Assembly: GCA_028822445.1 (NCBI GenBank)
Contig: JAPKDQ010000004.1
Span: 62,001 to 126,000, forward strand
Length of the DNA: 64,000 nucleotides
Direction: 5' to 3'
Source of the DNA: Rhodospirillaceae bacterium
GTDB lineage: Bacteria > Pseudomonadota > Alphaproteobacteria > Rhodospirillales > Rhodospirillaceae
Made by a program: the position numbers and the translations under genes. Shown here piece by piece: positions 8,116-17,684 of this stretch; the first letter of the stretch is position 1, and every line of letters starts with the position of its first letter. The notes under the pieces are model-generated. The model was given only the letters and a program-made list of their open reading frames with translations, was not told where the DNA came from and made no database searches.

Positions 8116-8906
8116 CCTGGTGACGACGCTTGGTTAATTAATTCATTGAACTGTTCAGCAGGTACGGCGCCAGGAATAAGAGCATCACCGATGATAAAAG
8201 CTGGTGTTCCATTGATTTCGAGCTTCTGGGCAAAACTTCTATTTTTCTCGATGATCTCGTCCAATTCAGGGTCTTTCATGTCGAGCTTTAGCTGATTGAC
8301 ATTTATACCTACTCCGCGGGCTAAGGTCATTACAGTTGCTTCGTCAATACCACCTCTATGGCTCATTAGTGCCTGGTGGAAGGGTCCATATAAATCTTGT
8401 TTCCTTGCAGCAAGGGCTGCCTTTGACGCGACAAGAGAATTAGGTCCAAGGATTGGGAATTCAATAAGAACGAGACGAAGGTCTGCGTTGTCCTGCAACG
8501 TCTCCAAGACAGTCTCAAACATTGATTTGCAGTAGCCACAATTATAATCGAAAAACTCGACGACAGTGACCTTACCATCCGGGTTTCCAATGATGGTTTG
8601 TTCTGGCGGGTTACGTAATTCGGATTGAAGCTGTTGTAGATTTCGCTTCTGCCGGTCAGACTTATTGGTTTCTTGTTTATTCTGCAAAAGCGTAATGGCT
8701 TCAGCAATAATCTCAGGGTTTCCGAGGATGTACTCCCTGACGTAACCTTTTATTTCCTCAGCTTGGCTAACCGAAAATGTTTCATTTTGAGAAACCACTT
8801 GAGCTAAGCCCGGGCCACTGGCCAGAATGCCTGTGGTTAGTAGGAAAGCGCTCAACAGTGGCCGGTAGGGTTTCATATTAAACCGCAGAAAACCTGGAAT
8901 ATTCAT
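8112..8906 (-). CDS. DsbA-family thiol:disulfide oxidoreductase, exported
   Basis: This 264-residue periplasmic thioredoxin-fold protein has an N-terminal signal peptide ending near GPGLAQ (residues 31-36), a helical stalk at about 45-100 typical of DsbC/ScsC-like and Com1-like members, and then the redox centre CGYC at residues 123-126 in VEFFDYNCGYCKSMF. The cis-proline loop is INGTPAFIIGD near 232. Such proteins form or shuffle disulfides in exported proteins. Translation may start at the ATG ten codons in (8876), which gives a more compact signal peptide. It is translationally coupled to the DUF2786-like gene. Confidence 0.88.
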   Translation of the reverse strand: MNIPGFLRFNMKPYRPLLSAFLLTTGILASGPGLAQVVSQNETFSVSQAEEIKGYVREYILGNPEIIAEAITLLQNKQETNKSDRQKRNLQQLQSELRNPPEQTIIGNPDGKVTVVEFFDYNCGYCKSMFETVLETLQDNADLRLVLIEFPILGPNSLVASKAALAARKQDLYGPFHQALMSHRGGIDEATVMTLARGVGINVNQLKLDMKDPELDEIIEKNRSFAQKLEINGTPAFIIGDALIPGAVPAEQFNELINQASSPG

Positions 8907-9007
8907 GGGATGGTCTCGAAATTGCGAAAACTAGTGCCGGTATGGAGATTTGCGCGGGTTAAGTCTACAGATTTTGTCGTTTTTGGATGCTATTTTAGAC
9001 CGTTACA

Positions 9008-10381
9008 CTAGCGCCGCCGTTGCCGTTGATCTTCCATATAGTTGCGGGCTACAGCCTTTAGGTCTTGTAGCCTTAACCATACAGGCGTGCCCGTGGGTAA
9101 GATTTCCTCAGCTTTTCTAGTGTACCTTACTACCTCGCCGAATTGCCGCATGAGAAGAGCGCGCTCTGCAGCGGCATAGGCAGACATGCCTGGCTGGTTA
9201 TCAATTGCGTACGATTTAGCGGATAGGCCCCAGGCAAAGACATCGTTTGGGTCTACTTGCAGTGCAAGTCGCAAAGCGTTTTGCGTATCATTGGTAAAGG
9301 CTGGGTCATCCGCCTCCACCATCGCGTGAGCTTGAGCAACAAGAATGAGTGGGGCTAGGGGAAGCAGTCGGGTGGCTTCTTTGTATGCGACTATCGCTTC
9401 AGGAATACGGCCATTCTCAAGCAGCATCTGTCCTTTTAACTCCCAAAAATAGGGGTCGTCTGGACGTTCTTCGATTAACCCGTCAATTAAAGGCACGGAT
9501 AGGTCTAGGCGACCTCTACGATAGTAAGCGACGGATCGTGCATACCTTGCTGGCAGGCTCGTATCCGTTTTCGGATACTTTTTTAGCGTTGACTTTTGTG
9601 GCTTTAAGAATGAATAGAGTTTTGCTACTGCTCTTCGATGGCGTTCCTCTAAACCTTCGTTTGGACTAGCGGCTGAATACGGTGATTGATCAATGTGGGC
9701 TCGTATGGACGTCATCCGGTTTCTGGTAAGTGGGTGAGTTCTAACGTAGGGGTCTTGGCGGTCGGTTATAAGCAGTTCCTGTCCGGAGATACGTTCGAAA
9801 AATTTGTACAACCCTTCTGCCGACTGCTCTGTCTCGTCTAGAGCTTTTAAAGCAAATTGATCTGCTGAAGATTCTTGTCCTCGGCTAAACGCTAAGACTT
9901 GTCGTTGTGCTGTGCCCTGGCCACCAAGCGCGACAGCCATACCCAAATCAGCATTTCCAGTTGCTACACCTGCTGCGACACCGAGTAGCGTGGTCAACAG
10001 CGTTGTTCGCAACGCTGTTTCCATCTGGTCACTAAAGGTAACCGTATGCCCTCCAACGAGGTGTCCTGTCTCGTGCGCGATCACTCCAATTATTTCCGCC
10101 GAGCTATTAGCGGCCATGAGAGTGCCCGTATTTAAGAACATACGATTGCCCGTTGTGACAAAGGCATTCAAAGAATTGTCAGCAATAATACGTATCGTGA
10201 CTGAACGTGGCGGGATGTTAGCAGCTAGAAATATTGGATCTGCGTAGGCACGGATTGTATCTTCAATCTCTGTATCGCGGATTAGTCCAAGGCTCTGTGC
10301 ACATGCGGCGCCGTATTGCAGCGGAGACGAAATAGCGACTAACCAAACTAGTGCTTTAGCTACTGTAGAAGAGGGAATCAC
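9008..10381 (-). CDS. M48 family metalloprotease with TPR repeats (BepA-like)
   Basis: This 457-residue periplasmic protease has a signal peptide over about residues 1-29, an M48 zinc-protease domain with the motif HETGH (H103, E104, H107) and the later Glu-containing segment RGQESSADQFALKAL near 165-180. The C-terminal half has TPR-like helices (DDPYFWELKGQMLLENGRIP; ATRLLPLAPLILVAQAHAMV). This layout matches BepA/YfgC, which trims or assembles outer-membrane proteins such as LptD. The gene is divergent from the GGT-like gene, with about 100 bases between them. Confidence 0.9.
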   Translation of the reverse strand: MIPSSTVAKALVWLVAISSPLQYGAACAQSLGLIRDTEIEDTIRAYADPIFLAANIPPRSVTIRIIADNSLNAFVTTGNRMFLNTGTLMAANSSAEIIGVIAHETGHLVGGHTVTFSDQMETALRTTLLTTLLGVAAGVATGNADLGMAVALGGQGTAQRQVLAFSRGQESSADQFALKALDETEQSAEGLYKFFERISGQELLITDRQDPYVRTHPLTRNRMTSIRAHIDQSPYSAASPNEGLEERHRRAVAKLYSFLKPQKSTLKKYPKTDTSLPARYARSVAYYRRGRLDLSVPLIDGLIEERPDDPYFWELKGQMLLENGRIPEAIVAYKEATRLLPLAPLILVAQAHAMVEADDPAFTNDTQNALRLALQVDPNDVFAWGLSAKSYAIDNQPGMSAYAAAERALLMRQFGEVVRYTRKAEEILPTGTPVWLRLQDLKAVARNYMEDQRQRRR

Positions 10382-10483
10382 GGGTTTAATATACCACTCG
10401 GAAACTGTAGTCGCTTATCAAGACTGTTCGCGACTATTTAGGTAAGATACGCCAATAGATAACTCTAATACAGGGAATCGTAT

Positions 10484-11785
10484 GTGAGAATGTGGCGGAA
10501 CGATGGTAGACGACTATTCCGGTTCTTACAGTTTGTCTTGTGCGCGACGTTCATTGGCGGATGTGAGGCGACATTCGGGCCGGATAGTTCAGAAGAATTG
10601 GACCGCCAGTATGGCGGCGTTGTCGTGGCTGAAGAGCCTCAAGCTGTTCGGATTGCTCAAGATATACTCTTGGCTGGCGGGACTGCAACAGATGCTGCGG
10701 TTGCGTTGGCTTTTGGTCTTACGGTTTCCTTACCATCATCAGCAGGCTTGGGTGGTGGAGGAATGTGTCTTGTTTACGATGCCGAGGCTGGTTCAGCGCA
10801 GGCACTGTATTTCCTTCCAAGGCCTGCTACTGGGCAGGCTGATTCGGCTACGTGGCTAGTATCTGTGCCTGCCACTGCCAGAGGGCTATTTGCTCTTCAC
10901 TCTAGGTACGGTCGCCTTCCTTGGTCTCAGGTTGTGATGCCTGCAGAGCGTCTCGCGGGGTCCGGTAGTATTGTAAGCCAGGCTCTGAGACATGATCTCT
11001 CCGATGGCGGTGGTGTTCTTGTGAATGACGGGAGAGCGCTAGACTTATTTATGCCTGGTAGGCGTAGTGTTGCTCAGCAAGGTGACCGCCTGAACCAGAG
11101 CGGTCTTGCCGTGACAATGAGTGGCATTCGCACAGGAGCTTCAAAATATTTCTATTCTTCTGAGTTTTCGGATTCCCTTGATCGAAGTTCGAAGCTAGCT
11201 GGCGCATCAGTCGCTGCGAGTGACATCAAAGGCTACAAGCCGGAGTGGGTCGATGTCGAAGCGAAACAGATGGGCTCTTTGGAGGTGTTTCGCGCCGTAG
11301 GCCAGTTAGGTGATCTTTCAAAAGAAGCTGATAATTTTGGGTTGGCCGCAGTGGCGGCTACTACAGGTTTTGCGGTGGCTGATGTCGAGGGCAATGCTGT
11401 GGCTTGCGGGCTAACAATGATAACCCCGTTCGGTATTGGTATTATGCCGCCAGGGTTCGGGTTTTTGTTTGCTCCGAGCCCCACAAATTCGCCAGGGATA
11501 TTTTTGCCGTTGATCGTAGATATTGCGGTTGATCCGATCATTAATGACGTTGTGTATGCTGCCTCGCCTGTGGGGGCTGGAAGCGATCAATTCATGAATA
11601 CTAAAATTCAAAGTATTTTTTTCGCCCCTCCGAGTAATCTGAATGAGCTTGGGGGACCAACTAGATCGAATGTATTTAACACCTTTTACTGTGACGTCGG
11701 TGTGCGACGTGACATAGAACGGTGCACAGTGAAAAACGATCCCGCAGACGCAGGCTTTGGTATAATTGTTATGGGGGAGCCTTAA
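10484..11785 (+). CDS. Short gamma-glutamyltransferase-like lipoprotein
   Basis: The protein has 433 residues, against about 580 for true gamma-glutamyltransferases. The N-terminus carries a lipoprotein signal with a lipobox-like FIGGC (Cys27). GGT-like blocks include ILLAGGTATDAAVALAFGL and SSAGLGGGGMCLVYD. The likely autoprocessing Thr is in AATTGFAVADVEGNAV near residue 300, but parts of the large-subunit core and the usual end of the small subunit are reduced. It may be an altered or inactive relative. The start is a GTG at 10484 with AGGGA seven bases ahead. The aminotransferase follows two bases after the stop. Confidence 0.72.
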   Translation: MRMWRNDGRRLFRFLQFVLCATFIGGCEATFGPDSSEELDRQYGGVVVAEEPQAVRIAQDILLAGGTATDAAVALAFGLTVSLPSSAGLGGGGMCLVYDAEAGSAQALYFLPRPATGQADSATWLVSVPATARGLFALHSRYGRLPWSQVVMPAERLAGSGSIVSQALRHDLSDGGGVLVNDGRALDLFMPGRRSVAQQGDRLNQSGLAVTMSGIRTGASKYFYSSEFSDSLDRSSKLAGASVAASDIKGYKPEWVDVEAKQMGSLEVFRAVGQLGDLSKEADNFGLAAVAATTGFAVADVEGNAVACGLTMITPFGIGIMPPGFGFLFAPSPTNSPGIFLPLIVDIAVDPIINDVVYAASPVGAGSDQFMNTKIQSIFFAPPSNLNELGGPTRSNVFNTFYCDVGVRRDIERCTVKNDPADAGFGIIVMGEP

Positions 11786-11786
11786 T

Positions 11787-12938
11787 ATGGCGCTAAAAGT
11801 TTCAGCGCGCGGCAGAGTTCCTCCATTTATCGTAATGGATGTTATGAAGGCAGCGTCTGAGCTCGAAGCTCTGGGCAGAGATGTCATACACCTTGAGGTT
11901 GGTCAGCCGTCAACTGGCTTGCCGTTTAAGGCTGTGGAACCGGTGAAGAGGCTCATCGGAGAATCTGCTCTTGGGTATACGGTTGCAAACGGAATTGACG
12001 AGCTTAGGGACCGTATCGTTGGACATTATCGCACAGCTCAAGGCGTTCAAGTCGAGCCTGAATCTGTTTTTATTACGACTGGGTCGTCTGCCGGGTTCCA
12101 GCTGGCATTTCTTGCGGCATTCGATGCCGGTGATCGTATCGCGGTTGCATCCCCAGGGTATCCAGCCTACCGACACATCCTATCATCGTTAGGGCTTGAG
12201 CCAGTTTTGTTGCAGGTTGGACCTGAAGAGCGATTTCAACCGACCGTCGAAATCTTAGAGGAACTTGATGGGAAAATTGATGGTATTATAATAGCGAGTC
12301 CATCGAACCCTACGGGTACCATACTTCCGAAGCCCGAGTTTGAACGCGTAATTGAGTATTGCAGGTCAAACGACATTCGAGTTATTTCCGACGAAATCTA
12401 CCACGGAATATCATACGGGATGGATGTCACGACCGTTGCTGGCGTTAGCCGCCCGGAAATCGTAATAAACAGTTTCTCCAAGTATTTCAGTATGACGGGC
12501 TGGCGTATTGGCTGGCTTGTGGTGCCTCCGGACCTAAGGCGCTCAATAGAGTGCCTGGCTCAGAACCACTACATTTCGCCACCCACAATTTCCCAGTGGG
12601 CCGCGGTTTATGCCTTCGATTGTATAGATGAGCTGCAAGCCAATGTTGCTAGATACAAGACAAACAGAGAAATATTGCTGCAGTCATTAACGGATATTGG
12701 CTTTGGACGGATTGCTCCGTCTGACGGTGCTTTTTATCTCTATTCAGATATTTCAAGTCAGACAAACGATAGTGTTTCTTACTGCAGTGAGTTGCTGGAC
12801 CAAACCGGGGTCGCGATGACCCCTGGGGTAGATTTTGATCCAGTTAATGGCCGCCGGTCAGTGCGTATTTCATTTGCTGGGTCCACCGAGAACATCGAAG
12901 AGGCGGCTAGAAGAATCACGCAGAGCCAACAAAGGTAA
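11787..12938 (+). CDS. Class I/II pyridoxal-phosphate aminotransferase
   Basis: This is a fold-type I aminotransferase of about 383 residues resembling aspartate/alanine-type enzymes (AspC/DapL-like). Seen are the N-terminal substrate strand VGQPSTGLPF, TTGSSAGFQLAFLAAFD for cofactor binding, SPSNPTGTILPKPEFE, ISDEIYHGISYG and the Schiff-base lysine in NSFSKYFSMTGWRIGW. The Arg that binds the substrate carboxylate is in RRSVRISFAG near the end. I chose the ATG at 11787 because GGGGGAG stands at normal distance ahead of it; an in-frame ATG at 11766 lies inside the preceding gene. The substrate is not known. Confidence 0.9.
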   Translation: MALKVSARGRVPPFIVMDVMKAASELEALGRDVIHLEVGQPSTGLPFKAVEPVKRLIGESALGYTVANGIDELRDRIVGHYRTAQGVQVEPESVFITTGSSAGFQLAFLAAFDAGDRIAVASPGYPAYRHILSSLGLEPVLLQVGPEERFQPTVEILEELDGKIDGIIIASPSNPTGTILPKPEFERVIEYCRSNDIRVISDEIYHGISYGMDVTTVAGVSRPEIVINSFSKYFSMTGWRIGWLVVPPDLRRSIECLAQNHYISPPTISQWAAVYAFDCIDELQANVARYKTNREILLQSLTDIGFGRIAPSDGAFYLYSDISSQTNDSVSYCSELLDQTGVAMTPGVDFDPVNGRRSVRISFAGSTENIEEAARRITQSQQR

Positions 12939-12971
12939 CTACCTCACCCAACACACAAAACTTCTCGCCAT

Positions 12972-15677
12972 CTATGGCTCGCCGCTCCACCAACCCTTCT
13001 TAGGGGAGCCGCTTGGCACCACTGTCGGAATATTAACGACCGGGAGTTTTGCATTGTTCTTTGGTTCACTGGTCTGAACTGCTGGTTCTTTTCTTGTTGC
13101 GAGAGGCGATACTTTAGCATCGCTGGTTGGCTGTTTGGCTTCTCCAGATTCTGAGACTGACGAACGAATTGCCTTTGCACCTTTCTTGAAGACTTCTAGA
13201 AGCCTTGAGCTTGTCTTCGTCGATGGATCGGTCGCAGGCGCATTCGCTGATTTTTTTGAGTTGCTTGTTTCAGCGCTCGGAATGCCTTTAGAGACAACGG
13301 GGGTATTCTGGGCACCACCGTTTTCAGCAGAAACCGGTGTGCTGTCAGAAACGGGTGAGCCATCAGCGGATTTTTCTTCACCAGGGTTACGGCGCCTGCG
13401 TCCCCCGCGTCTACCACGTCGACGGCCTTTCTTTTGCGTGTCTTCGCCGTCACTTTGTTCGTTGGTATCATCGTTTTTTCTGGTGTTGGGATCAACTATG
13501 CCCTCGGCGCTGCTGGTAGTTTTCTCTAAAGGCTGCGGAGTTGATTCCTCACCTTCGGGGCGGTTTCTTTTTCTTTTTCTTCTACGCCGCTTTCTACCGC
13601 CTTCTTCCCCTGTGCTTTCTGGTTCTTCTTCAGTTTCGAAGCCACCAGTGTTTGTAGTGTTCTCAATTAAGGCTGCTGCTTCGATCCTTTTTGAGCTATC
13701 TCCTTTTATGCGCTCCATTCTAATATCGGGAGGAACAAGTTCGCTGTCTCCTAATACGAATACTTTCATGTCATAGCGGGTTTGGATGTCTTCTAAGCCG
13801 GTACGTTTATAGTTAAGGATATATAGGGCTACATCAGGATGGACGGTGACCGTCAATTCGGCTGTCCTATTCCTAAGTCCTTCTTCTTCAATTGAGCGAA
13901 GAGTATGAACCGAGGTTGATTCGATTGAACGAATCATTCCAGTGCCGGTGCACGCCTTGCAAACGGAGAAGTTAGCTTCGATGAGGCTGGGACGTAAACG
14001 CTGCCGGGACAGTTCTAAAAGCCCGAAGTGGCTTATCCTTCCAACCTGGATCCTGGCACGGTCACTTTTTAGAGCTTCCTTGAGTTGTCTTTCGACTGCG
14101 TGGTTGTTGCGGTGCTCATCCATATCGATGAAATCGATCACAACCAGACCAGCGAGGTCTCGTAGTCGCAACTGCCTAGCGATTTCGTCCGCTGCCTCTA
14201 AGTTTGTCTTTAATGCAGTTTCCTCAATGTGGCGTTCTTTTGTCGAACTCCCAGAGTTAACGTCGATTGCGACAAGTGCTTCCGTCTGCCCAAAAACAAT
14301 TGACCCACCTGACTTGAGTTTAGTTGTCGGGCTATGCATTGCATCGAGTTGACTCTCAATTTGATATCGTTGGAAAAGAGGTGTCTGTTCTTTATAGCGT
14401 TGTACTTTCTTGGCATGGCTCGGAGTGAGTGTCTTCATGAACTCCTTTGCAGCCTTATAACCCTCTTCCCCTTCAACTAGAATCTCTGCGATGTCTTTTG
14501 AGTAAACATCTCTAATGGACCGCTTAATGAGGTTTGCTTCTTCGTGGATCCGGGCGGGCGCTCGCGATTCCATCGTGAGTTCGCGGATATGATTCCAGGT
14601 ACGTTGTAGGTATTCGTAGTCTCGTTTTACTTCCGCTTTTGATCTTTCCGCGCCAGCGGTTCTTAAAATAACCGCCATATGCTCTGATATTTTAAGCTCA
14701 GAGACTATAGATTTTAGACGCCGCCTATCATTGGCGTTTGTGATTTTTCTGGATACGCCGCCGCCACGAGCGCTATTTGGCATTAATACGCAATATCTTC
14801 CGGCTAGAGAAAGATAAGTGGTTAGCGCTGCACCTTTGTTTCCACGTTCTTCTTTTACGACTTGAATGAGTAAAATTTGCTTACGCTTAATTACTTCTTG
14901 GATTTTGTAGCGCCGAGACGCGACGAACTTACGCCTCTGCTTATCTAGGTTCTCTTCTGTCTCGTCTTCTCCACCAACCTCTTCGACACCGGGCCTTCCG
15001 CGGTCAGCAGTTTCTGATTTTTCAGCAGCTTCGCTCTCGTCCACTTTGCCGGACTCTTGAGAAATATCACTGGATTGGCCGGCAATAATTTCGGTTTTGA
15101 TGACCTGAGGCGAATTAGCGTTATCAAGTTCTACATCAGTTTTCTCTTTAGAAACGTTTTCTGGAGTAGCGCCTTTCGTTTTTACGTTGTCTGCTAAAAT
15201 GACTGGAGCGGATATCAGCGCGATCGTCGATTGATCAGTCTCTTCACCGTGGCTGTCGACTTCATTGGTCTTTGGTTCATCATTGGCAACATCCGTTGAA
15301 AGTTCAGGGGTGCTTTCTTGATTCACGCCATTAGCCGTCTCTTCTGAAGGTGGCGTTGGGTCGCCATCCTCCGCAGCCATAGCCTTGTCGTGGGCTTTGG
15401 CTTCTTCTATGAGGGCTTCTCGGTCTGCAACCGGTATCTGGTAATAGTCGGGGTGAATTTCGCTAAAAGCTAGGAAGCCATGACGGTTTCCACCGTAATC
15501 GACAAATGCAGCTTGCAGTGAAGGCTCGACACGGACAACTTTTGCTAAGTAGATGTTGCCCTTGTTTTGTTGTTTCGTTGATGTTTCTAGATCAAACGCT
15601 TCAAGACGCGTGCCATCTATTACGACCACCCGGGTCTCCTCGGGGTGGTTCGTGTCCACCAGCATTCTTTTTACCAT
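12972..15677 (-). CDS. rne: Ribonuclease E
   Basis: RNase E is the main endonuclease for mRNA decay and for rRNA and tRNA processing. The 901-residue protein starts with RMLVDTNHPEETRVVVIDG and an S1 domain. That domain is interrupted at about residues 95-244 by an acidic, low-complexity insertion typical of alphaproteobacteria, then resumes at DKQRRKFVASRRYKIQEV. Catalytic aspartates are in VAIDVNSGS (D472) and VVIDFIDMD (D515); the Zn-link is CKACTGTG (C573, C576). The region after about residue 680 is disordered and Arg-rich (RRRGRRGGRRRR), where RNA and degradosome partners would bind. It converges with the aminotransferase gene. Confidence 0.95.
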   Translation of the reverse strand: MVKRMLVDTNHPEETRVVVIDGTRLEAFDLETSTKQQNKGNIYLAKVVRVEPSLQAAFVDYGGNRHGFLAFSEIHPDYYQIPVADREALIEEAKAHDKAMAAEDGDPTPPSEETANGVNQESTPELSTDVANDEPKTNEVDSHGEETDQSTIALISAPVILADNVKTKGATPENVSKEKTDVELDNANSPQVIKTEIIAGQSSDISQESGKVDESEAAEKSETADRGRPGVEEVGGEDETEENLDKQRRKFVASRRYKIQEVIKRKQILLIQVVKEERGNKGAALTTYLSLAGRYCVLMPNSARGGGVSRKITNANDRRRLKSIVSELKISEHMAVILRTAGAERSKAEVKRDYEYLQRTWNHIRELTMESRAPARIHEEANLIKRSIRDVYSKDIAEILVEGEEGYKAAKEFMKTLTPSHAKKVQRYKEQTPLFQRYQIESQLDAMHSPTTKLKSGGSIVFGQTEALVAIDVNSGSSTKERHIEETALKTNLEAADEIARQLRLRDLAGLVVIDFIDMDEHRNNHAVERQLKEALKSDRARIQVGRISHFGLLELSRQRLRPSLIEANFSVCKACTGTGMIRSIESTSVHTLRSIEEEGLRNRTAELTVTVHPDVALYILNYKRTGLEDIQTRYDMKVFVLGDSELVPPDIRMERIKGDSSKRIEAAALIENTTNTGGFETEEEPESTGEEGGRKRRRRKRKRNRPEGEESTPQPLEKTTSSAEGIVDPNTRKNDDTNEQSDGEDTQKKGRRRGRRGGRRRRNPGEEKSADGSPVSDSTPVSAENGGAQNTPVVSKGIPSAETSNSKKSANAPATDPSTKTSSRLLEVFKKGAKAIRSSVSESGEAKQPTSDAKVSPLATRKEPAVQTSEPKNNAKLPVVNIPTVVPSGSPKKGWWSGEP

Positions 15678-16203
15678 TCTTCAGATAACTCCATTGGTTC
15701 GCGACGGTCAGCTCTTCGCGAAGGCGCCCGTCTCGATGTGATAATAAAATGGAGGATGTGCGATTCCGTTCCAGCATAGAGTAGCGTTTACCGCCAAATA
15801 TGCTGGTTGCAGTGTGTATCGACTCAATGTCGCGAAAATAACTTTGTTTTCGTCGGACCTGGGCGGGAATCACGCCAACCACCTTCAATTAAACTTTGGT
15901 TGCTGAATCGTTCAAAAGTGAGGATTTACAGCAAATCTTGGTGTCCGGTTCTGTGTCTAATACTAAGCGCGAAGTGCGCTCATTTCCCTCTTTAGATATC
16001 CATCAATAGTTATGAGGCTTGATCTTTAGAGTAAGGACATACGACCCAACTATTCAAACTTACTGATTTGATGCGCTGTTAACAATCTTTTCTTGGCTCG
16101 AGAGTGCTGGATATTCCGTGCATAAGTGTAATGCTGTACGGAATCCCTTAGATTCTCTATATTATGCTAAAGAAACCACCTTTCCCACTATATGTAGTCC
16201 ATC
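15678..16203. other. Divergent rne / amidase intergenic region (526 bases)
   Basis: No convincing gene is seen here. The region should hold the rne promoter and leader on the minus strand and the amidase promoter on the plus strand. RNase E leaders are often long because the enzyme regulates its own mRNA in other bacteria, which is an analogy and not shown here. One inverted repeat is visible at 16113-16144, with ATTCCGT and ACGGAAT as outer arms and GCAT/ATGC inside, about 60 bases before the amidase start. There is no T-run, so it is not a terminator. Confidence 0.5.
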
Positions 16204-17553
16204 ATGAATCCTTTCAAAGGCCGAAGCAGAGACAGTTTAACTGAAGGTCAGTCCGGCGGTGTGCATTCTTTTTTACATAGTAGGCGATCTTTAATTGGTT
16301 TTTTCACTAGTTTAGCTGGATTAGCGGTCACACCATCAGCATTGGCACGGACGGCTGCGGCGATATCCTTTCGTCTTCATGACCATGTGACACACACACG
16401 AGTTGTTCTCGAACTATCGGATGGTGTTGGTTTTAGCGTTTTCCAACTGACGCAGCCATTCAGAACAGTCATTGATTTGCCGGAAATAGACTGGGCGTTG
16501 CTAGATCTTGGTGACGCCAGCAAGGGAGGTCTAGTGAAGGAGCTGAGGTACGGGTTGTTCCAACCCGGACAATCTCGGGTTGTTTTGGATTTGGGCCGTC
16601 CAGCGAATGTTAATCGCGCTTTTGCCCTTCCACCAACAGCAACCACACCTTGGCGATTGGTCATTGACCTTAAGCCGGTCTCAGAGACTGCATTTATAGG
16701 ACAGGCGGGATCATCAAAACGAATACTCATAGCGAGAGCTGATGGCTCTTTGGGTCAGCCAAGAACTTTAGAAGTGCCAGTTTTGAATACAGCTGGGCGC
16801 CCCACAGACGGAAAGTTGCTGGTTCCAGAGCGCAAGCCAAAAATAAGACGGTTAGACCGGAAGCCCGTTATTGCTATTGATCCAGGGCACGGCGGAGTTG
16901 ACCCTGGGGCGATCGGCATTAGCGGGGTTAAGGAGAAAGATATAACGCTCGCGGCAGCGCGGCAACTCAAGTCTTTATTGGAGCGAACGGGGCGCTATAA
17001 GGTCGTGCTAACTAGAACCCGTGATGTATCGCTTGGACTTAGGCAGCGCATTTCTATTTCCCGCCGCGCCTCAGCGGATGTGTTTATTTCTATGCATGCA
17101 GATTCAGTCGGAAGACCAAACGTCAAGGGCTTGTCTGTCTACACATTGTCCGAGACCGCGTCTGACCGTGAAGCAGGTAAACTTGCAGAGAAAGAAAACA
17201 AAGCAGATTTGATTATTGGGATGGACCTTACCAATGAATCAACAGATGTGCGCAACATATTGATTGATCTGGCACAGCGGGAAAGCATGAACTTGGGCGC
17301 TCACCTTGCTGCAAAGTTGATCGCGCAGTTGAAGAGGGAAGTAACATTGTTAAGAAATACACATCGGTTTGCTGGGTTCGCAGTTCTAAAGGCTCCCGAT
17401 GTTCCGTCAGTACTTCTTGAAATGGGATACTTGTCGAACCGTCAGGAAGAGAAGGCCCTTAAGCAAAAAGCCTACCGCCAGAAACTCGTAGTAGCGATTG
17501 CTCGAGCGCTTGACGATTATTTTGCGGACACAAATATTGTTAGCCGCACATGA
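16204..17553 (+). CDS. N-acetylmuramoyl-L-alanine amidase (AMIN + Amidase_3)
   Basis: This periplasmic cell-wall amidase of the AmiC type cuts the amide between muramic acid and the stem peptide, splitting septal peptidoglycan. The N-terminus has RRSLIGFFTSLAGLA, a twin-arginine-like export signal as in AmiA/AmiC. Residues about 50-165 are an AMIN domain. The C-terminal Amidase_3 domain has the zinc site IAIDPGHGGVDPGAIG near 222-237, a conserved Glu in VKEKDITLAAARQL, FISMHADSV near 298 and the catalytic-end motif VLLEMGYLSN near 405. It sits just ahead of PBP1A, so wall cutting and synthesis genes are neighbours. Confidence 0.93.
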   Translation: MNPFKGRSRDSLTEGQSGGVHSFLHSRRSLIGFFTSLAGLAVTPSALARTAAAISFRLHDHVTHTRVVLELSDGVGFSVFQLTQPFRTVIDLPEIDWALLDLGDASKGGLVKELRYGLFQPGQSRVVLDLGRPANVNRAFALPPTATTPWRLVIDLKPVSETAFIGQAGSSKRILIARADGSLGQPRTLEVPVLNTAGRPTDGKLLVPERKPKIRRLDRKPVIAIDPGHGGVDPGAIGISGVKEKDITLAAARQLKSLLERTGRYKVVLTRTRDVSLGLRQRISISRRASADVFISMHADSVGRPNVKGLSVYTLSETASDREAGKLAEKENKADLIIGMDLTNESTDVRNILIDLAQRESMNLGAHLAAKLIAQLKREVTLLRNTHRFAGFAVLKAPDVPSVLLEMGYLSNRQEEKALKQKAYRQKLVVAIARALDDYFADTNIVSRT

Positions 17554-17684
17554 CGAATTGGAATGTGTGCCTTCGAATTACCTTTTTAGGGCACTATAGA
17601 GTAACGCAAGTTTAGCATGAGAATTCCTTAATTTCTGTTATATTCTTTAGCTTTTCCTAACACTGAAAGAGCTGTTTATTTAGT

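Noticed and set aside
13135-13776. 213-codon open frame on the plus strand inside rne
   Set aside because: It is the antisense of the low-complexity RNase E tail; composition follows the real gene and there is no ribosome site.
16113-16144. Hairpin before the amidase as a terminator
   Set aside because: No T-run on either strand and no gene ends close by; at most an operator or leader structure.
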